Shown here one piece after another: positions 35,100-47,474 of a DNA stretch of 64,000 nucleotides (position 1 is the first letter of the stretch; each line of letters opens with the position of its first letter). The translations under genes were made by a program, and so were the position numbers. Location of the stretch: assembly GCF_008728515.1 (NCBI RefSeq), contig NC_044981.1, forward strand, positions 114,484,385 to 114,548,384. The letters run 5' to 3'. This stretch comes from Papio anubis (Eukaryota; Chordata; Mammalia; Primates; Cercopithecidae). The notes beneath the pieces were generated by a model, which was not told the origin of the DNA, ran no database searches, and saw nothing but the letters and a program-made list of their open reading frames with translations.

Positions 35100-36049
35100 A
35101 CTTTCAAAGATGAGCAGGCAGAAAAAGATCTTTAGGCTTTGAGGAAAGCATTAGATGTGAAAGACAAAGATCAATGCCACACACACAAAAAAATGAAACA
35201 ACTTAGAGCATGCAGAGAATATGTTAGAAAAAAACTTAAAAAATATAATTAATATCCTTAAATATATGTAGAGCTGCATCTGTTAAATAGAAACAGGATG
35301 CTATAACAAATACTCCAAGAAAAGAAGGAACTCTTGGAAAAAGTAAAGGCTTTTATGGCACAAATGAAAAGCTCAACTGAAGGATAAGAAGATTAAGTTG
35401 AAAAAGTTTCCCAGAAAATAGAAAAAAAATGACAAAGGGACAGAAAATAGGAAAGAAAAAAACTAAGAAAATGCAGGAATTATACCAGGAGGCCCAACAT
35501 AAGCAGATCAGAGAAACCAAACAGAAGAAAAATATTTATGTGAAATAGTTGAAGGAAAATTCTTCAGAACTGAACAACATGATTTTCCAGGTTGAACAGC
35601 TCGCCAAATACCCAGTGGAATGGGTGAAAATAGCCCCTTTTTGAAAGGCACATTGTCATAAATTTCAGATCATTTGCAACAAAGATCTACAAACTTACAG
35701 AGAAGAAAATACAGCTTTCATACAGAGAATCAAAACACAGAAATACGGACTTTTCAGTAGCAAGACTGTAAGTGGATGTTTTCTAAATTCCCAGGGGAAA
35801 GAATTTTCGACCTACAATTCTACAACCAGCCAATAAAGTCACATTTAGACATTCACGTATCAAAAACTTAACCATCTATCATCCTTTCCTACAAAGTTAC
35901 TGGCACATGCGTTTCACAAAGACAAGGTTGTAAAACAAGAGAAAGAAAAACCTGGAACCCGGGAAACAGGATATCCAATGCAGCAAAAACACAAAGGGAG
36001 TCCCTAGAATGACTGTGAAGGGAGATCCCTAATGACAGCTGTTGACCGT
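35100..36049 (+). mobile_element. HAL1-like element, first part (ORF1-like)
   Basis: An L1-ORF1-like stretch: GGAGGCCCAACATAAGC, TTTTCCAGGTTGAACAGCTC, AAATACCCAGTGGAATGGGT, CGACCTACAATTCTACAACC, GGAAACAGGATATCC. It is followed by a non-coding tail with no ORF2, the architecture of HAL1 (half-L1). It is interrupted at 36050 by a THE1/MST LTR and resumes at 36411. Confidence 0.6.
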
Positions 36050-36410
36050 TGATAGGGTTTGGCTGTGTCTACATGCAAATCTCATCTTGAATTGTAGCTG
36101 CCATAATTCCCAGTGTTTTGAACAGGACCCCATGGGAGACAATTGAATCACGGGAGCAGTTTCCCCCATACTGTTCTCGTGGTAGTAAATGAGTCTCACA
36201 AGAGCTGATGGTTTTATAGGGGGAAACCCCTTTCACTTGGCTCTCATTCTCTCTTGACTGTTGCCATGTAAGATGTACCTTTCACCTTCTGCCATGATTG
36301 TGAGGCCTCCCCAGCCACGCGGAAGTGTGAGCCCATTAAGCCTGTTTTCCTTTATAAATTACCCAGTTTTGGGTGTATCTTTATTAGCAGCGTGAAAACG
36401 GACTAATACA
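36050..36410 (+). mobile_element. THE1/MST solo LTR nested in HAL1-like element
   Basis: Sense LTR of 361 bp from TGATAGGGTTTGGCTGTGTC to GAAAACGGACTAATACA, with TTCCCCCATACTGTTCTCGT in the middle. The flanks ACCGT (36045-36049) and GCCAT (36411-36415) differ by two transitions, an aged 5-bp TSD. Confidence 0.93.
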
Positions 36411-37035
36411 GCCATCCAGATTGAAACAAGCCAGAAGATTTCTTCAAGATGGTAAAGATAATAGACTACTTAATAGGCTTGAACATTGTGAAAGGAGAAT
36501 TACACAATTGGGGGACATTTGGGAATTAAATTCATGATGGTCATATAGAAAAATAAATGAATCAAACAAAATCAATTGTTAATTTTAGGGAAAGCCCAAC
36601 ATTGCACAGAACAAAAAGTAATTGTAGTATCATGGTGTACCACATTGTTAGGCTGTGAATAGTATTCATACAGTCATAACTATGTAAACTCCAGCTAGTG
36701 ATCTACCCAAAATATGATCTGACCCTACTGAGAGGAAGGGGGGGTGGGAAATGTATGATAGAGTGAAATTCTCATACTCCAAAGAGAAAAGAAAATAGGT
36801 ATTTTCTAAATCTGAAAAAAAAAATTAGTAACAAAATAAGCATACTATTTAGGTAAGTATTTTAAAAATCCATTGAGAAAGTTGAATGCAATTGCTTCCA
36901 GGGAGCAGGAAATTGTGGTGAGTGTTGGGTAGAAACTGATGTTTTGTATATCAAGACTTGAGATGCTATTAGCTACTTTATGTCTTTGTGAAACTTGGAT
37001 AAAATAACAATTAAGTTAAAAAATAAGTAACAAAA
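36411..37035 (+). mobile_element. HAL1-like element, second part (3' tail)
   Basis: Continues the same element after the LTR: CCAGATTGAAACAAGCCAG, GGAAAGCCCAACATTGCACA, CTAGTGATCTACCCAAAATA, AGGAGCAGGAAATTGTG-like runs. Non-coding. Confidence 0.55.
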
Positions 37036-37400
37036 TAATATATACAGTATTACATATTTCATAAAGTATAAAGCTAAACAATATTTTGTTTAGGGACACA
37101 TACATATGTACATGGTAAACCATAAAGGTAACGATAAAATGAATGACAAAGTGGGTGGAAATTTTTAAAAAAACACACAAACCAACAACATCACAATTAG
37201 CTGGGGCAGAGGGATAAGAATAGAGAGGGAACTCTCAGAAAATTGCAACAGTATTGGTAATGTTCTGTTTCTTAAATGGAGTAATGGGTTCATGGTTTTT
37301 TTTTTTTAAATAACTCTGCTTTGTAACTTGAGCATATATAAATTTATATATATTATATACAAAATGTATATGCATTGAACATTTTATGTAAACAAAAGAA
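37036..37400 (+). mobile_element. L1M 3'-end-like remnant
   Basis: ACAGTATTGGTAATGTTCTG and TTTCTTAAATGGAGTAATGG then TTCATGG followed by AT-rich decay match the L1M 3' UTR style. An 18-bp AT palindrome lies near 37336. Confidence 0.45.
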
Positions 37401-39374
37401 GTTGCCTTTATAAAATGCATTAATGAAAACCTATGGAATATTGATTGTCTTTTAATCCATGGCTTGATTTCAACTTTTAGGAGTAAATTTAGAAAGTTCA
37501 CAGAGATGATCATTATGTGTAATGAGCATCAGGATGTAGACTTATCCTATGTCAATTGACATCAAGAACTTAACTCTATGGGGATTTTCCATATTGCAGT
37601 TAAAAGTATTGAACAAAAAAAGAATTCTCAACTTTTCTTACTTTGAACTACTAGAGAATTATTGATGTTTATGGTCTTTGTCTTTATTTGGGTTCTACTT
37701 GAGATTAATTGTGGCCTGCCCCACACTTTACCTAACTGCTTTTTATGTTAACCTAAGCTACCCTAATACCCATTAGCACTGAGTGCCATTAGCAGTGATA
37801 TTACCTCCTTGACTACTCATGCTGAACTCACATGTAATAACAATGAGGTAGGCTATTAGGAAGAATTCATCTTACACAGCACGACTGAAAAACACTTCTA
37901 AGTCTTCCCCAATGATATAAAATGCACCAAAAGTTATAACAAGAGAACATCCAATCTCCACAAATGGCTCTATTTGTCAGTAGCTTTATTTTCAATACCA
38001 ATTGTTGGAAAGTAATGTACTTCTATCCAAGTTTCAAACTGCACTTACTGGTAACTAATTTGCACAGCCTGAGAGATATTTATTTGGGATGACATTGAAC
38101 TGAGTTTTCAATATTTCTGATCTCCGTCTGTTCTTTGGATAGGCCATTCCTGACATAGCAAGAGTCAAAACATATGTATTTGAACTCTGCTGATTGTCAT
38201 TTGGTTTCAGTGCTTTGTTTGGAAAAACTACTTCCAGGAACTGTGTTGGGATGCCAAAGCTGACTAGACTGCACCTTTGCCTGTAATATCAGAGATTAAA
38301 GAAAAAGTTAAACAAAACAAAACCAAACAAAAAAACCCTCATTTTTTTCAAGCAATATCCCATATACTTATAGTCCAGCTGATATTTATTGACTATCTCT
38401 GACATGAATAGCTCTAATAAGTTATTTTCCTATTCGATGACACAAAGGGACGAAACAACCAAAACAGCTGTCAGATTAAGAATGCTGTTGTCACCATCAA
38501 TTATATCCCTTTGCTAGACAGCTCTGACCATGCACCTGTTTCCTTTCCTTTTCCTTTTTTTTCTTTTTTTTTTTAATGGAGAGCTACTCTCCTCCCCTTC
38601 CCCTTCTCCTTGTACTGAAAGAAAGGCAGGAGGGGAAAGGGATGATAATTTAGCTGAAGGTCAACTAGGGCATCTGCTAATGGCTCCCTCTCCTCCCATC
38701 ACTGATTGCCTGAAAATAGGAAATCAGCCCAAATCTATTGTTGTGATCAGGGAGCAAAAGCTGTAATGCTGGTAAGTGAGCACGTGCTTCTTCCTGCCTC
38801 TTTTTCCTTCGAAGAAAAATGATTACTACATTTAACTGACACACTGTAGAGCAAATCCCCTCTTTAGAGCTCATCAGTCTGAAGGGTGGTGGGGATGCGG
38901 CCCAGCAGAACTGGTCTCCCCTGATGAAAACACCTGCTGCCATTGCCGCCCACCACCTCTTTCCTCTCGCTTCGTTCTCATTTCCGTGGTTCAAGGGGAT
39001 CCTTAAAACTATGGATGAAGTGTGAGGCTTGCAGTGTGTCAGCACATAAAAGTGGGTATGCTAGGGTATCCTGGATTTTCCTGTGTTTGGGAGAATAATC
39101 AGCGATGACTCAGTTCTAAGAACAGGCCAGACCCATGATGGGGAGGGAAAAGCAACCATGAGAAGCTGATGGTGTCTCAGCCTGCATCCAGTCTGACCCT
39201 TGTCTGTCCTTCCAGACAGGATATGAGCAAAGTTACCCAGCAGCACCAGCAGGAACTGAGCCAATGAAAACCCCCTGCCCTGCTGCATTCTAATTTCACA
39301 GGTTACCCCGCCTTCCGGGCACAACAGGAAATGAGTCAAGGCAATGATGATAATGAGAGGAAGAAAAAAAGTGC
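37401..39374. other. Unassigned interval
   Basis: About 2 kb with no named repeat apart from a T/C-rich tract at 38541-38575. Open frames at 38530-39045 are on both strands and show no domain. Confidence 0.45.
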
Positions 39375-39560
39375 TTCCTCTGTACAAAATGCTTACACAC
39401 AGGTAATCTCATCTTTTAATTGACCCCTTCCTCAATGCAAAAAGTAGATTATTGTCCTTACTTTAAGAATGAAGAAATAGATTTTCTGAGAGAGGTGAAG
39501 GTGATGTATGAGGTCACATGAAGGTCAGAGCCGGGAGCTGACTCAGCTCATGGCACCTCT
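39375..39560 (-). mobile_element. MIR
   Basis: CACAGGTAATCTCATCTTTT, AAGAATGAAGAAATAGATTT and ATGAGGTCACATGAAGGTCA in antisense MIR order. Confidence 0.6.
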
Positions 39561-39873
39561 TGGAAGATGGGGAAATTTCCAACTGAACTTTTTGTAGTTA
39601 ATACTTGAAAACTTTTGCCTCTCATGAGACTAGTGTTTTTTTGAATATTATTTTAAAATATTTTATTTCCTGACAGTATACAATCTTTATGCTAGGTAAT
39701 ATATTCTTAGAGATGCCAAGAAAGAAATTATTATCACCATCTACAAACCACTGTGAATTTTTGTGCTTCCATGGGATACTAAGAGTCAAAGACTTTTTGT
39801 ATTTTTAAATCTTTCATTTACCTTTTAGCAAGTATCTGGTTAGTAACTTAGCGTAATGTTTTACTCTCTTCAC

Positions 39874-40158
39874 TTTTTTTTTTTTTTAAGAGACAGTCTT
39901 GCTCTGCCACTCTGATTGGAGTTCAGTGGCACCATCATAGCTCACTGCAGCCTCGAACTCCTGGGCTCAAGCAATCCTCCTTCAGCCTCCTGAGTAGCTG
40001 GGACTACAGTAGTGCACCACCAGGCTAATTGTTTTATTTTCTGGAGATATATAATCTCTCTATGTTGCCCAGGCTGGTCTTGAACTCCTGGCCTCAAGCA
40101 ATCTTCCTGCCTCAGCCTCTCAAAGTGTTGGGATTACAGGTGTGAGCCACCGTACCCA
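39874..40158 (-). mobile_element. AluJo-like
   Basis: Antisense Alu with poly-T at 39874-39887, old J-type bases (CATAGCTCACTGCAGCCTCG) and many CpG decays. Confidence 0.93.
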
Positions 40159-42194
40159 ATCTCTTCTTCATTTATTACATGAAATTAATCAAATTTACCT
40201 GATTTGAAAATTTAAAAACAATAAACTGCTAAGCATACCTGTACTTTGGCTTTAGTTTAAAAAGTGAAAGATGGCAAATGTTTCTTCACTTAAAAATGCA
40301 GGCACAATATAAGCATAAAAGAACTCATATAACATATTACAACTACCCAGGAAACAACGTATTCAATAAAACAAATAGTGACAAATATGGAAATACTGAA
40401 TTTGTAAGGTCATTCAACTTTTTGTACTCCAGCAGCGACAGATTATGAAATGGTTTAATTAAACCCTGTAGCCCCAATAATTAATTTAAAGGTTCTAGCT
40501 AGCACAGTGTCTGGCTCAAATAAAGTATTCAATGTTCCCTGATTAGCTTGCTTCAACTACTTCACAATGTATACTTACATTAAAAAATCATGATGTACAT
40601 AATAAATACATAGAATTTTTATTTGTCAACTATACCTTTAAAAATATTATACATATATAGTCTCTAAATAAAAACTAAATGAGCTGGTGTTATAATGAAT
40701 CTGTTTCATGATTATGAATTATTTTACAATAACGGTAATGGAATTCTTGAAGGCTTTAGCAAAATAAGCAATGTTCATTCTGTACTTATTTTTGGATCTA
40801 TAGATTATGAAGTAAAAAGTATTCAGACCACTCAAATGACATATAATTGGACATAAAGCCTGTGGTAGCGTGATTTTAATTTTAGGAGAAATCAGTGTCT
40901 CTGCAGACTTTATTCTTATGAAACACTCTCCTATTTCGTTTTTCCTTTTCTTCTATTCCTCCCAGTCGCTGCTCTTAAACATCATCAATGTGCTTGTGTG
41001 CATAAAAAGCAATGGCTCCATTGCGCCCCCTGGTGTGAAGTGTTTGTTCCACCAGAGAACTCCGAATGTCCAGAATTCTGTCTTCATTTGGCTTTGAAAC
41101 ATTGAGTTGACTATTAATATGACCTTATTAATGTGATCAAAATAAAAAAGCAACAAAACAAAATTGAGAGAGGACCTTAACCTCTGATCTCCATCTTCCA
41201 CCACCAAGTCAATCTCAGTCCATTCACAAGGCTTCAAAAGATTTTAAAAAATACACCGTATAATGATTCAGGCTTCTACATAGGTGGTAAATGGCACAGT
41301 GCCCATCATCATTTTTTTCTGGACTCATAACTAAGTTATACTATCTCAGGCCCTAGCGCAGAATCAAACATAATCTCATTAGACCCACTCAGTACGATTT
41401 TATGAGACATTCTTTCTTGCAGACACCAAGCCAGCCCACAAATATCACAAACTGTGTAAAATATGTTCATTTTTATTCTGATGTGATATTCCATATTATG
41501 GACTATTTTGTTACTTTAGATTTGTTGCTCCCAGTGGTGATATTATCCAGTTGATGATTTGATTTTCTTTTTGTTCTCATAGCCCCAGATGGACTACAAA
41601 TACAATATAATCAGTCCCCAACATATGAATGAGCCGTGTTCCTAAAGTGTGTATATAACTTAGTCATTTGGAACTCAAAATATATTTTCCCACAGAAAAA
41701 AATTTAAGATATGATAATTACTTTCCAAGGGTAACCCCTAAAATCAATGTAACCCAGACTGAATTGGAAATACTTTACTAACAGTACCATTTCTACTAAA
41801 ATTGGCCGACCATTTATAAAATTATTTGCCCAGGAAAATGAATTCTGGGTTTACCTTAGGACTACCAGAAACACTCCTCTCTTTCAGAGAAGTAGAAAGA
41901 CCATCTAGCTTCTGACTGGGGGGCTGGGAGGGGTCTGGCTGGAGTGACCAGGCAGATACTCTTTAAAGGCTGGCATGTGCATGGGGTGAGGAGACAAAGG
42001 CAGAATTCATATCTTTCCCCAAATCACTACCCTGCCCCTGTGCTACTGTATGGGAAGAATGCTCAGTATTAGATGATTTTGCTTTTAGGAGCACATAAAT
42101 ACTTCAGCTGAAAGATGCTATGGCATCTACTGTGCTTTCAGGGACTCTCCGCAGACACGCGCTGAGAAAGGGATTATGGAATGTAGGAGAAAGC
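40159..42194. other. Mostly unique AT-rich interval with a CTCF-like motif
   Basis: About 2 kb without a named repeat. Contains the strongest CTCF-like motif of the window at 41021 (separate entry). Confidence 0.5.
41021..41039 (-). promoter_or_regulatory. Strong CTCF-like motif
   Basis: The minus strand reads TTCACACCAGGGGGCGCAA. The core CACCAGGGGGCGC is a full match to the vertebrate CTCF consensus and keeps two CpG-adjacent bases in a CpG-poor neighbourhood. Confidence 0.6.
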
Positions 42195-42345
42195 TTGCAC
42201 CCACTCACTCATCAGCAGACACTCAGTGACCCCTGTGATATTACAGCTACTCTGACAGGTGCTGGGGATACAGAGGATAGAGATGGATAAGGAACTGTCC
42301 CTGTCCAACGGGCTCACATTCTAAGCAGGAGTGACAGATATCTAT
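42195..42345 (-). mobile_element. L2 3' end remnant
   Basis: CACTCACTCATCAGCAGACA, AGGTGCTGGGGATACAGAG and GGGCTCACATTCTAAGC match the reverse complement of the L2 3' end. Confidence 0.6.
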
Positions 42346-43654
42346 CTAAAGGGTGTTCTGTCTATAATACAGCAAGCATAATAGAAAACACAAGAAAGCA
42401 TTGCATTGTAACTTCAGGGGTTTACATGATAGCTGGGGATATATAATCAACAACCCAAAATTAAATCGGAATAAAGAACATAATATTTCAGACATCACAA
42501 GGAAACTAGAAGCAAGAAGTGAGGGAATAGTGTACCCTGTTCCTTGACCATAGAACCCCCCTTTTTCCCATGGAATATCTCACATAACTCAGAACACAAC
42601 TGTGACATGCAAGAAAACTTGAGGGTATTTGAGTGTGAGAAATAAGAAGTATAAATCCAAGAGAGGGAGAAACTTTTAATTAAGCCATGCTAGGTTAACC
42701 GCTGTGCTTATCTTTGCTTCTGTCCAAATTTCTCTAAAAAGGTAATAAAGATAACAAAAATAATACAAGCACACAAGGGATAAGAGAGAACGAGAGAGCA
42801 GACAAGATGATTAAATTCTGAAACATGGACAGCTGAACGCAGGAAGTAACAGACAGAGCAGACAGAAGAAACCCAAAACTCAAGGCTGGTAGTGGAGTGC
42901 CAACCAGAAACTATGTGTTTTGCACCACAGAACTCCAGAATGTCCCAGGAATTGGAAGCCACAGGTACCTGGAGCTGAAATGGAACTCGCTGAATTGATG
43001 CAGTTGGACCCTCCATCCTCCTCCCCGAGCCAGTCCTTTCAGCTCCCAGAGAAGCAGGTTTACTTGCTGGAGAGGAGGAATCACAGAGGCTGTGGAAATG
43101 GGAAGAAGACAGGTCATGCAAACACAGGAGTTGGAAGAAGGTATGTCCTCCCCACTTCTGTGTCCCATTTGCATCTCAGAACATTGTCTGATAACTAATG
43201 ATCTGAGTTTATAACCTCTATTCGGGAGATATTAGAGTATTTTACTCAGGGGCAATGGATCAGCAAAGAGATGGGCGGGGGGGCGGGGACCGTGATTAAT
43301 ACTTGGGTCTTCCAAAGCAATGTCTAGGTCCACTGGTAAGACATGAAGTTCATTTGTGCACAAAGAGCATCTCATCAGAATTTTAACACTTCTCTCTTAG
43401 ACACTAACGGGCTATTAAGGATCATGGAACTTGTGAGAAAACCCCAAAACATTAGATGGAACTCAGAGGAAACAGATTAATTCAGAGAGTAGAAAAAAAC
43501 ATCTTAAAGGATTATCATTAGTGTCCTTATGAAGCTATAAGAGGAAAGCATTCATTAACAAAAAGGAGAAAGAAACAAAAAGCACCCCAACAATAAGAAA
43601 GAGCTCTTAGGAATCTCAAAAGAAGGGAAGAAACTAGAAGAGTTATAATGTTTC
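42346..43654. other. Unassigned interval with a G-quadruplex-like run
   Basis: No named repeat. Overlapping frames at 42708-43198 run on both strands with no domain. A G-run lies at 43273. Confidence 0.45.
43273..43288 (+). other. Potential G-quadruplex / GC-box
   Basis: GGGCGGGGGGGCGGGG offers four runs of three or more G with single-base loops, and two GGGCGGGG GC-box-like cores. Confidence 0.6.
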
Positions 43655-43812
43655 CAATACACAAAAAAAGACAAATATTTAAGGTAATGGATAACCTGGT
43701 TATCCTGATTTGATCATTATACATTGTACCCCGGTATCAAAATATCACAAACACCCACAAAATATGTACAATTGTAACATCAATTAAGTTTTTAAAAAAG
43801 AAATGAAAACAC
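43655..43812 (+). mobile_element. L1M 3' end (MB-like)
   Basis: TTTAAGGTAATGGATAACCT, GATTTGATCATTATACATTG then TACC, and ATATCACAAACACCC followed by TATGTACAATTGTAAC and an A tail are typical of L1M 3' ends. Confidence 0.65.
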
Positions 43813-43900
43813 TAATAATAATAAAAAAAATGAAAACTTTAATAGAAAAGTTGGATGACAAAGTTTAGTATATGTTCTAGAAAGTAAAACAAAAAAGTCA

Positions 43901-44194
43901 CACTGGGCGCTTTGGCTCACGCCTGTAATCCCAGCACTTAGGAAGGCCAAGGCGGGTGGATCACCTGAGGTTAGGAGTTCAAGACCAGCCTGGCCAACAT
44001 GGTGAAACCCCGTCTCTACTAAAAATACATAAATTAGCCAGGTGTGGTGGCAGGCGCTTGTAATCCAAGCTACTTGGGAGGCTGAAGCAGGGGAATAGCT
44101 TGAACCTGGGAGGCAGAGGTTTGCAGTGAACCAAGATTGCACCATTGCACTCCAGCCTGAGTGACAGAGCAAGACTCAAAAAAAAAAAAAAAAA
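43901..44194 (+). mobile_element. AluS-like
   Basis: Full-length sense Alu (CACTGGGCGCTTTGGCTCAC to A tail 44179-44194), nested in the HAL1-like element. Confidence 0.94.
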
Positions 44195-44365
44195 GCCAAA
44201 AAGAAGAGAAATAGGGGAGAATAGAAGAGATGAGAAAACTAGAATACCATAGATGAGATCGTATATCTAACTAACAGGAGTTTCAAAAAGCCAGATAAAG
44301 AAGAGAGAAGAAACTTACGAAGAACAGGAATTTATAGATTGAACAAGCCCATGCATGTGTAGCAC

Positions 44366-44416
44366 AATAAATAAGAAAGATTCTATTCTTTAATAAATAA
44401 GAAAGATTCTATTCTA
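44366..44416 (+). repeat. 26-bp tandem duplication
   Basis: AATAAATAAGAAAGATTCTA and the following TTCT are repeated with a 26-bp period at 44366 and 44392. Confidence 0.93.
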
Positions 44417-45105
44417 GATGGCATCTAGAATATAATATTGATCTAACTAACTAATGTAGGACTCAAAACAAATCATATTCAGGCACAATAGTAACAGTAA
44501 CATGAAAATTTGCCCCTGTTGTATTTATTCTCAGTACGTTGCTGGTGAGTGTGCACCATCAAAATGAAAGAGCAGGTCACATGACAGAAAGAGATGGAAT
44601 CAGGGAAACAGGAAATCCCATGTGGGAGCAAAGGGAAGGGAGTTCCCTGAATGATGGTGATGGTAGCTTCCAGAACATACATTGTTTGCAGGGTGCAGCA
44701 AAAGAGCAAGGGCTTTAGAAGGAATGCTTCCAAAAACAAAAAGGGAAGTCATTTTATTATTTGATAGTTTGACAACATTAGGAAAAATTTTTATAGTTGT
44801 TTTAGAAAATTTAGGGCTGAATTCCTAAAAGAAAAGGAAGCAAACAAACATGCAAAGAGACCAAGGAAATGATTAACTCCAGAGAAAACAAAACCTTGAG
44901 CAAGAAAAAAAAAAAGAAAATGATAGTAAACTATATGACTTAGCTGTGAACAGTACTTACATAATTATAAGCAATATAGCATTGATATAAATAAAAACCG
45001 TAATTAAGTTTCATTTGAAGTATGGTGGAAAGTAGTGTGTGTGTGAGGACGGGGCAAGAAGGGTGAGATTGGGTAAGAAGGAAGTCAATAATGCATATAA
45101 TTTAA

Positions 45106-45448
45106 AAATAAATATACATTGGCCGGGCGTGGTGGCTCACGCCTGTAACCCCAGCATTTTGGGAGGCCGAGGTGGGTGAATCACTTGAGATCAGGAGTTC
45201 AAGACCAGCCTGGCCAACATGGTGAAATCCCATTTCTACTAAAAATAATAAAAAAAAAAATTATCTGGGCATGGTGGCACATGCCTGTAATCCCAGCTAC
45301 TTGGGAGGCTGAGGCAGGAGAATCACTGGAACCTGGAAGGTGGAGGTTGCAGTGAGCCAAGATTGCGACACTACACTTCAACCTGGTTGACAAGAGTGAG
45401 ACTCCGTCTCAAAAAATAAACAAACAAAAAAATTAAATAAATATACAT
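45106..45448 (+). mobile_element. AluS-like with exact 14-bp TSD
   Basis: Sense Alu at 45121-45434. AAATAAATATACAT flanks it exactly at 45106-45119 and 45435-45448. Confidence 0.95.
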
Positions 45449-45670
45449 CCAGTTAAGCATGTAATGTACTGATATGGGGGTAAATACTAAAGGACTTGAA
45501 AGTGATTGTCTCTGTAGAGTGGGAAATTAGGAGCAAGGAGATGGGAGAGAATATTTGTTTTTCTTTATCAAGCTTGCTGTACTATTAACCAGTTAAAACT
45601 ATCTATATGCATTGCTTTGTTAAATACAAGAACTAAGTGAAAAACAATGTTAGCAATGTGGAAAAGGCAT

Positions 45671-45819
45671 ATGGTATAAAATTGTATCCATTTTATGAAT
45701 ATTCACCAAATAAAAGAACATTTAAATATAAAAATAGTTGGTTATAAACTATAGTGGCATTTAAAATGGGCATTTTGGTGCCTTTGGTAAGGATCTGCCA
45801 CTTTGAACTACTGCAAATT
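45671..45819. other. Short unassigned AT-rich gap
   Basis: No element recognised. Confidence 0.5.
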
Positions 45820-45824
45820 AACAA

Positions 45825-45858
<34 letters not shown>

Positions 45859-46128
45859 AGATGCAGTCTCACTCTGTTGCCTAGGCTAGAGTGCAGTGGT
45901 GCAGTCTTGGCTCACTGCAACCTCTGACTCCTGGGTTCCAGTGATTCTCGAGCCTCAGCCTCCCAAGTAGCTGGGATTACAGGTGTGCCCCACCACACCT
46001 GGCTAATTTTTGTATTTTTAGTAGAAATGGGGTTTCACTATGTTGGCCAGGCTGGTCTCGAATGCCTGCTTCAGCCTCCCAAAGTGCTGGGATTACAGAC
46101 ATGAGCCACTGCACTGGGCCAACAAGCC
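45820..46128 (-). mobile_element. Alu with left-monomer deletion and 8-bp TSD
   Basis: Antisense Alu at 45828-46120 with a 30-base poly-T. A stretch of about 25 bases of the left monomer (CTCCTGACCTCAGG region) is missing. AACAAGCC flanks it at 45820-45827 and 46121-46128. Confidence 0.93.
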
Positions 46129-46984
46129 ACTTTGAAGAATGGTTTACCACATCACAATTTGATTATTAAATGTCGGCAACAGAATCACATCATGTTTGTA
46201 TTTTATTTAATAGTTCATGAAATAAAAGTTGAATGTTATGAATTTTTAAAAGCAGGATAATATAATTTGTCTTTTTGTCAATTTTGAGTAAAGTAAAATC
46301 TTAAAAATTCTCCACTACACATGAATTAATTTAATAATAGAAGAAAATAAAATAATTAAAATAAAGTAAAATAGACATTTTTACTGCGTTTATTTCAAAT
46401 GTTTTGATGCCATTGCTTTTCTTATTGTATTTTCAGAAGTGTGAGAAGCTCAATTTAGCACTTGGCTGATCCATACTATATATTTTATTTCAAAGACTAG
46501 AAAAAGGAGGCCTAGAGAAGTTGATGGTCAAAGGTCCCCCAGTGGCATGGATGAGACGTAGAATAACATGGCTTACTGGACAAGAGCAGAACATTTCTAA
46601 ACTTTAAACTCAATGAGAAAAACATAGTTGTCTCTGTCCAAACATGGATTAACTGCACTTTCAGGCAAAAACTCAGTTGAGCCACTTCAATTGCATTTGA
46701 CAAAAGGCTCAGTTTTCCAAAAATGAAATAGCAATATGGTTTTTTTTTTCCCATTATGAAACTACAATTTTCATGACAGCAGAGAAGTTTATTTTGGATA
46801 AGAAAGAAAAAAGGAAAAACACAGCCATGAAATTTCTAAGAAGGTGAGAAAACTTCAGAGACCACAGTTTCAAATAATTACAGTGGAAACTACTTTAGTA
46901 GTTAAAGAAAATATTTATGTAGGAGACTAAAGCATTACACCATGGAAAACTCTCCTAACCCCTTCTATATGGACATTTTGTCTC
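46129..46984. other. Unassigned AT-rich interval
   Basis: No element recognised. Confidence 0.5.
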
Positions 46985-47320
46985 ATGTCCATGTACTAAA
47001 CCTAAAAGACCCTTTTTGGAATGTCCTTCATCCCCAGCCAGGCCTGTCTAGTCTGCTTGCCCTTTAGAGCTCAGCTTCAGACCACCCTTCTCATCAAATC
47101 CTCCCTACTTTCTGTCTTTATCTGTTTCTCATCTTTCTAGTTCCTTTTTACTGGTGATACATGCAAAGGGTAGCACTTAAGTTTTCAAGACTAGCTTCCT
47201 TTGTGCTAGTTTGGGTTCCAGTGTCAGAAAATAAAACCTTTGAAGGCAGGAATTTTTTCTTACACCTCTTTGTATCTTCAGAGGACTGGCCCCACAGGAA
47301 GTTCTGAGAGCCCTGACTGC
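46985..47320 (+). mobile_element. L2 3' remnant
   Basis: TGGAATGTCCTTCATCCCCA, CAAATCCTCCCTACTTTCTG, GAAGGCAGGAATTTTTTC and TTTGTATCTTCAGAGGACTG follow sense L2 order. Confidence 0.55.
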
Positions 47321-47474
47321 CTAGCTATCTTTATCACCAGCTCTTCTTGGAGACTTCAGAAGGCTTCCACATCTTCCTTTACTTATTTAAGCAAAGCACT
47401 CTGATGAGCTTTCCTTCTTAGGTGCTGAGTACAGAAAGAGGTATATTTTTCCCTCTCTTTCTCCCACAATAGCA

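Larger units (their letters stand above)
43815..45670 (+). mobile_element. Second HAL1-like / L1M 3' copy, split by two Alus
   Basis: Pieces shared with the 35.1-37.0 kb element appear in the same order: AACTAGAATACCATAGATG, GGAATCAGGGAAACAGGAAA, GGGAGTTCCCTGAATGATGG, then an AT-rich non-coding tail. AluS copies interrupt it at 43901-44194 and 45121-45434. No ORF2 is visible. Confidence 0.5.

Noticed and set aside
42708..43198. Overlapping 137-, 92- and 87-codon frames
   Set aside because: Open in several frames on both strands with no domain or composition bias favouring one.
43792..44172. 126-codon open frame on the minus strand
   Set aside because: Antisense reading of the Alu at 43901-44194 plus AT-rich flank.
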